Both the position numbers and the translations under genes were made by a program. Of a stretch of 43,110 nt of DNA, positions 42,224-43,110 are shown piece after piece. How positions within the stretch are numbered: the stretch's first letter is position 1; each line of letters starts with the position of its first letter. The DNA is from Oscillospiraceae bacterium. Its GTDB lineage: Bacteria; Bacillota; Clostridia; Oscillospirales; CAG-272. The stretch spans positions 1-43,110 of the forward strand of contig SVQN01000015.1 in NCBI GenBank assembly GCA_015065295.1. The letters run 5' to 3'. The notes under the pieces were generated by a model. The model searched no databases, was not told the DNA's origin, and was given only the letters and a program-made list of their open reading frames with translations.

Positions 42224-42640
42224 ATGGACACTGAAAGAACCTTACTCCCCATCGAAGAAGGACTGACCAGAGAAGCCCTTGACAATCCGGAAACCCTTGC
42301 GAAATTCATCGTATCGGTGCTCGACTCCAAGAAGGCGCGCGACATCAAGCTGCTCCACGTTGAAAAGCAGACCATCATCGCGGACTACTTCGTCATCTGC
42401 ACCGGTACTTCCCGCACGCAGATCCGTTCTCTCGCGGACGAAATCGAGTTCAAGCTCGAACCCTACGGCGTGGAAGCGATCCACACGGAAGGCGCGGACA
42501 CCGGCGTCTGGGTTCTGCAGGACTTCGGCACGGTTATCGTCCACCTCTTCAACCGCGAATCCCGCGACTTCTACAAGCTCGACAAGCTCTATCAGGACAC
42601 CACCGAGCACGACATTTCCGAACTGATTACGGAAGACTAA
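42224..42640 (+). CDS. rsfS: Ribosomal silencing factor RsfS
   Basis: Binds uL14 and blocks subunit joining under nutrient limitation. The 138 residues include LAKFIVSVLDSKKARDIKLL, the conserved DYFVICTGTSRTQIRSLAD segment, and GVWVLQDFGTVIVHLFNRESRDFYKLDKLY (spread over residues 90-120). It carries a 20-residue N-terminal extension (MDTERTLLPIEEG) beyond the usual start. The ATG follows CGGAG. Last gene of the 19-kb run and separated from its usual partner yqeK by two genes. Confidence 0.95.
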   Translation: MDTERTLLPIEEGLTREALDNPETLAKFIVSVLDSKKARDIKLLHVEKQTIIADYFVICTGTSRTQIRSLADEIEFKLEPYGVEAIHTEGADTGVWVLQDFGTVIVHLFNRESRDFYKLDKLYQDTTEHDISELITED

Positions 42641-42654
42641 TGAATATTTTTCTC

Positions 42655-42712
42655 GGGGAAACCCTTTTTGCAAAAAGGGTTTCCCCAAACCCCATCCCAA
42701 AAAACTTCAACC
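42655..42712. repeat. Palindromic repeat, copy 3
   Basis: Perfect 32-nt palindrome, arms GGGGAAACCCTTTTTG (42655-42670) and complement (42671-42686), then the tail AAACCCCATCCCAAAAAACT. It lies 15 nt after the rsfS stop. Relative to copy 1, substitutions occur in pairs that keep the stem intact. Confidence 0.85.
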
Positions 42713-42767
42713 TATTATAGTGACCAAGAAAGTGCAGATTTTTCGATGAAAATCCCTTCAAATCCTC

Positions 42768-42796
42768 TTGACGGATGTGGGAGTGTGTGGTATAAT
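42768..42796 (+). promoter_or_regulatory. SigA promoter of the T-box leader
   Basis: TTGACG (42768-42773), a 17-nt spacer and TATAAT (42791-42796). Confidence 0.88.
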
Positions 42797-42802
42797 AACC
42801 AC

Positions 42803-43073
42803 ATCCGAAATATTATAAATGCGATGATGGGGAGAAACGGACGGAAATCCGTGCAGAGAGCTGTCGGTCGGTGCAAGACAGCCGGAGGAATGTTTGATAC
42901 TCACCCCGAAGCAGCCGTTTGAACGTACGGGTGACCGTGCCAGTAGATGCGGACGGAACCCTCCGTTACAGGGGCAGGGCATCATGTGTGTCCGGGAGAG
43001 GGTAGTTTCTACCGAAAAAGAGTGGTAACACGAGGTTTTTCGCCGCGTCTCTTTGCAGAGATGGGCGTTTTTT
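42803..43073 (+). ncRNA. T-box riboswitch, probably leucine-specific
   Basis: Leader of about 270 nt. Stem I contains the AGAGAGC and GGTCGGTGCAA conserved elements near 42855-42885 and a specifier region GATACTCACCCC (near 42896-42907), where the specifier codon aligns as CUC (Leu). The T-box AGTGGTAACACGA is at 43021-43033; its UGGU bulge would pair with the 3' end ACCA, matching the A discriminator of tRNA-Leu. A terminator follows. A leucyl-tRNA synthetase or leucine gene is expected just beyond the window, which ends in AAGGA. The specifier alignment was done by eye. Confidence 0.85.
43041..43073 (+). terminator. T-box terminator
   Basis: Stem CGCC/GGGCG pairs (43041-43044 with 43064-43067) and TCTCT/AGAGA (43048-43052 with 43057-43061), followed by TTTTTT. 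It competes with the antiterminator that contains the T-box sequence. Confidence 0.8.
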
Positions 43074-43110
43074 GTTTCTACCCTCCGAAATCTTATAATT
43101 ATTACAAGGA

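Noticed and set aside
1-43110. CRISPR arrays, rRNA or tRNA genes, prophage or integrase genes
   Set aside because: No regularly spaced direct repeats, no recognisable tRNA or rRNA sequence and no phage or recombinase genes were seen; the only mobile signature is the MITE-like element.

Overview
The window looks like a chromosomal segment of a Gram-positive, Clostridia-type bacterium (Bacillota), probably an anaerobic gut commensal. The pointers are strong AGGAGG-type ribosome binding sites, consensus SigA promoters, a SpoVG homologue, an infC-rpmI-rplT operon with an attenuator leader and an ATT start codon, a T-box riboswitch, the Firmicutes-style gene orders dprA-topA-trmFO, rnc-smc-ftsY and yhbY-nadD-yqeK-rsfS, and dispersed palindromic repeats of a kind common in gut Clostridia. 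A genus cannot be assigned from the sequence alone. Coding density is high and GC is moderately high by eye.

Layout. (1) 1-5140, minus strand: a leftward operon deoR-type regulator, E2, E3, SGNH hydrolase, E1, encoding a 2-oxoacid (pyruvate- or acetoin-type) dehydrogenase complex with an SGNH esterase-like gene inserted in it; E1 runs off the left edge. (2) 5141-7454: an orphan promoter-terminator unit, murC on the minus strand and spoVG on the plus strand. (3) 7695-11786: one uninterrupted reading frame that fuses carbamoyl-phosphate synthase large subunit (CarB) to a complete diaminopimelate epimerase (DapF). (4) 11831-21553: accessory and transport genes: a lipoprotein solute-binding protein, a Na+/proline-type symporter (convergent, sharing a terminator), a Gfo/Idh/MocA oxidoreductase, a Nudix hydrolase, a small acidic-tailed membrane protein, a DUF2961/GH172-like protein, a 2H-phosphoesterase/DUF4275-like fusion, and a BlaI/BlaR1-like regulator pair with an operator dyad in its promoter.

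(5) 21569-21854: a palindromic element interrupted by a 198-bp MITE-like element flanked by a 13-bp direct repeat. (6) 21927-23329: infC-rpmI-rplT with promoter, leader and attenuator. (7) 23526-42640: a 19-kb run of tightly packed plus-strand housekeeping genes: TrmH/SpoU methyltransferase, dprA, topA, trmFO, plsX, rnc, a radical SAM gene, smc, ftsY, rdgB-like, yhbY, nadD, yqeK, an LCP protein, a TIM-barrel glycosidase-like gene and rsfS. (8) 42641-43110: a palindromic repeat, a promoter and a T-box leader whose specifier reads as CUC (leucine), ending at a ribosome binding site for a gene beyond the window.

How the parts relate: murC, the DapF domain and the LCP protein serve cell-wall synthesis. 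CarB supplies carbamoyl phosphate for arginine and pyrimidines. The right half is a translation, RNA-modification, chromosome-segregation and secretion block. The most unusual observations are the CarB-DapF fusion, the interrupted MITE with its apparent target duplication, the family of three compensating palindromes behind genes, and the SGNH gene inside the dehydrogenase operon.
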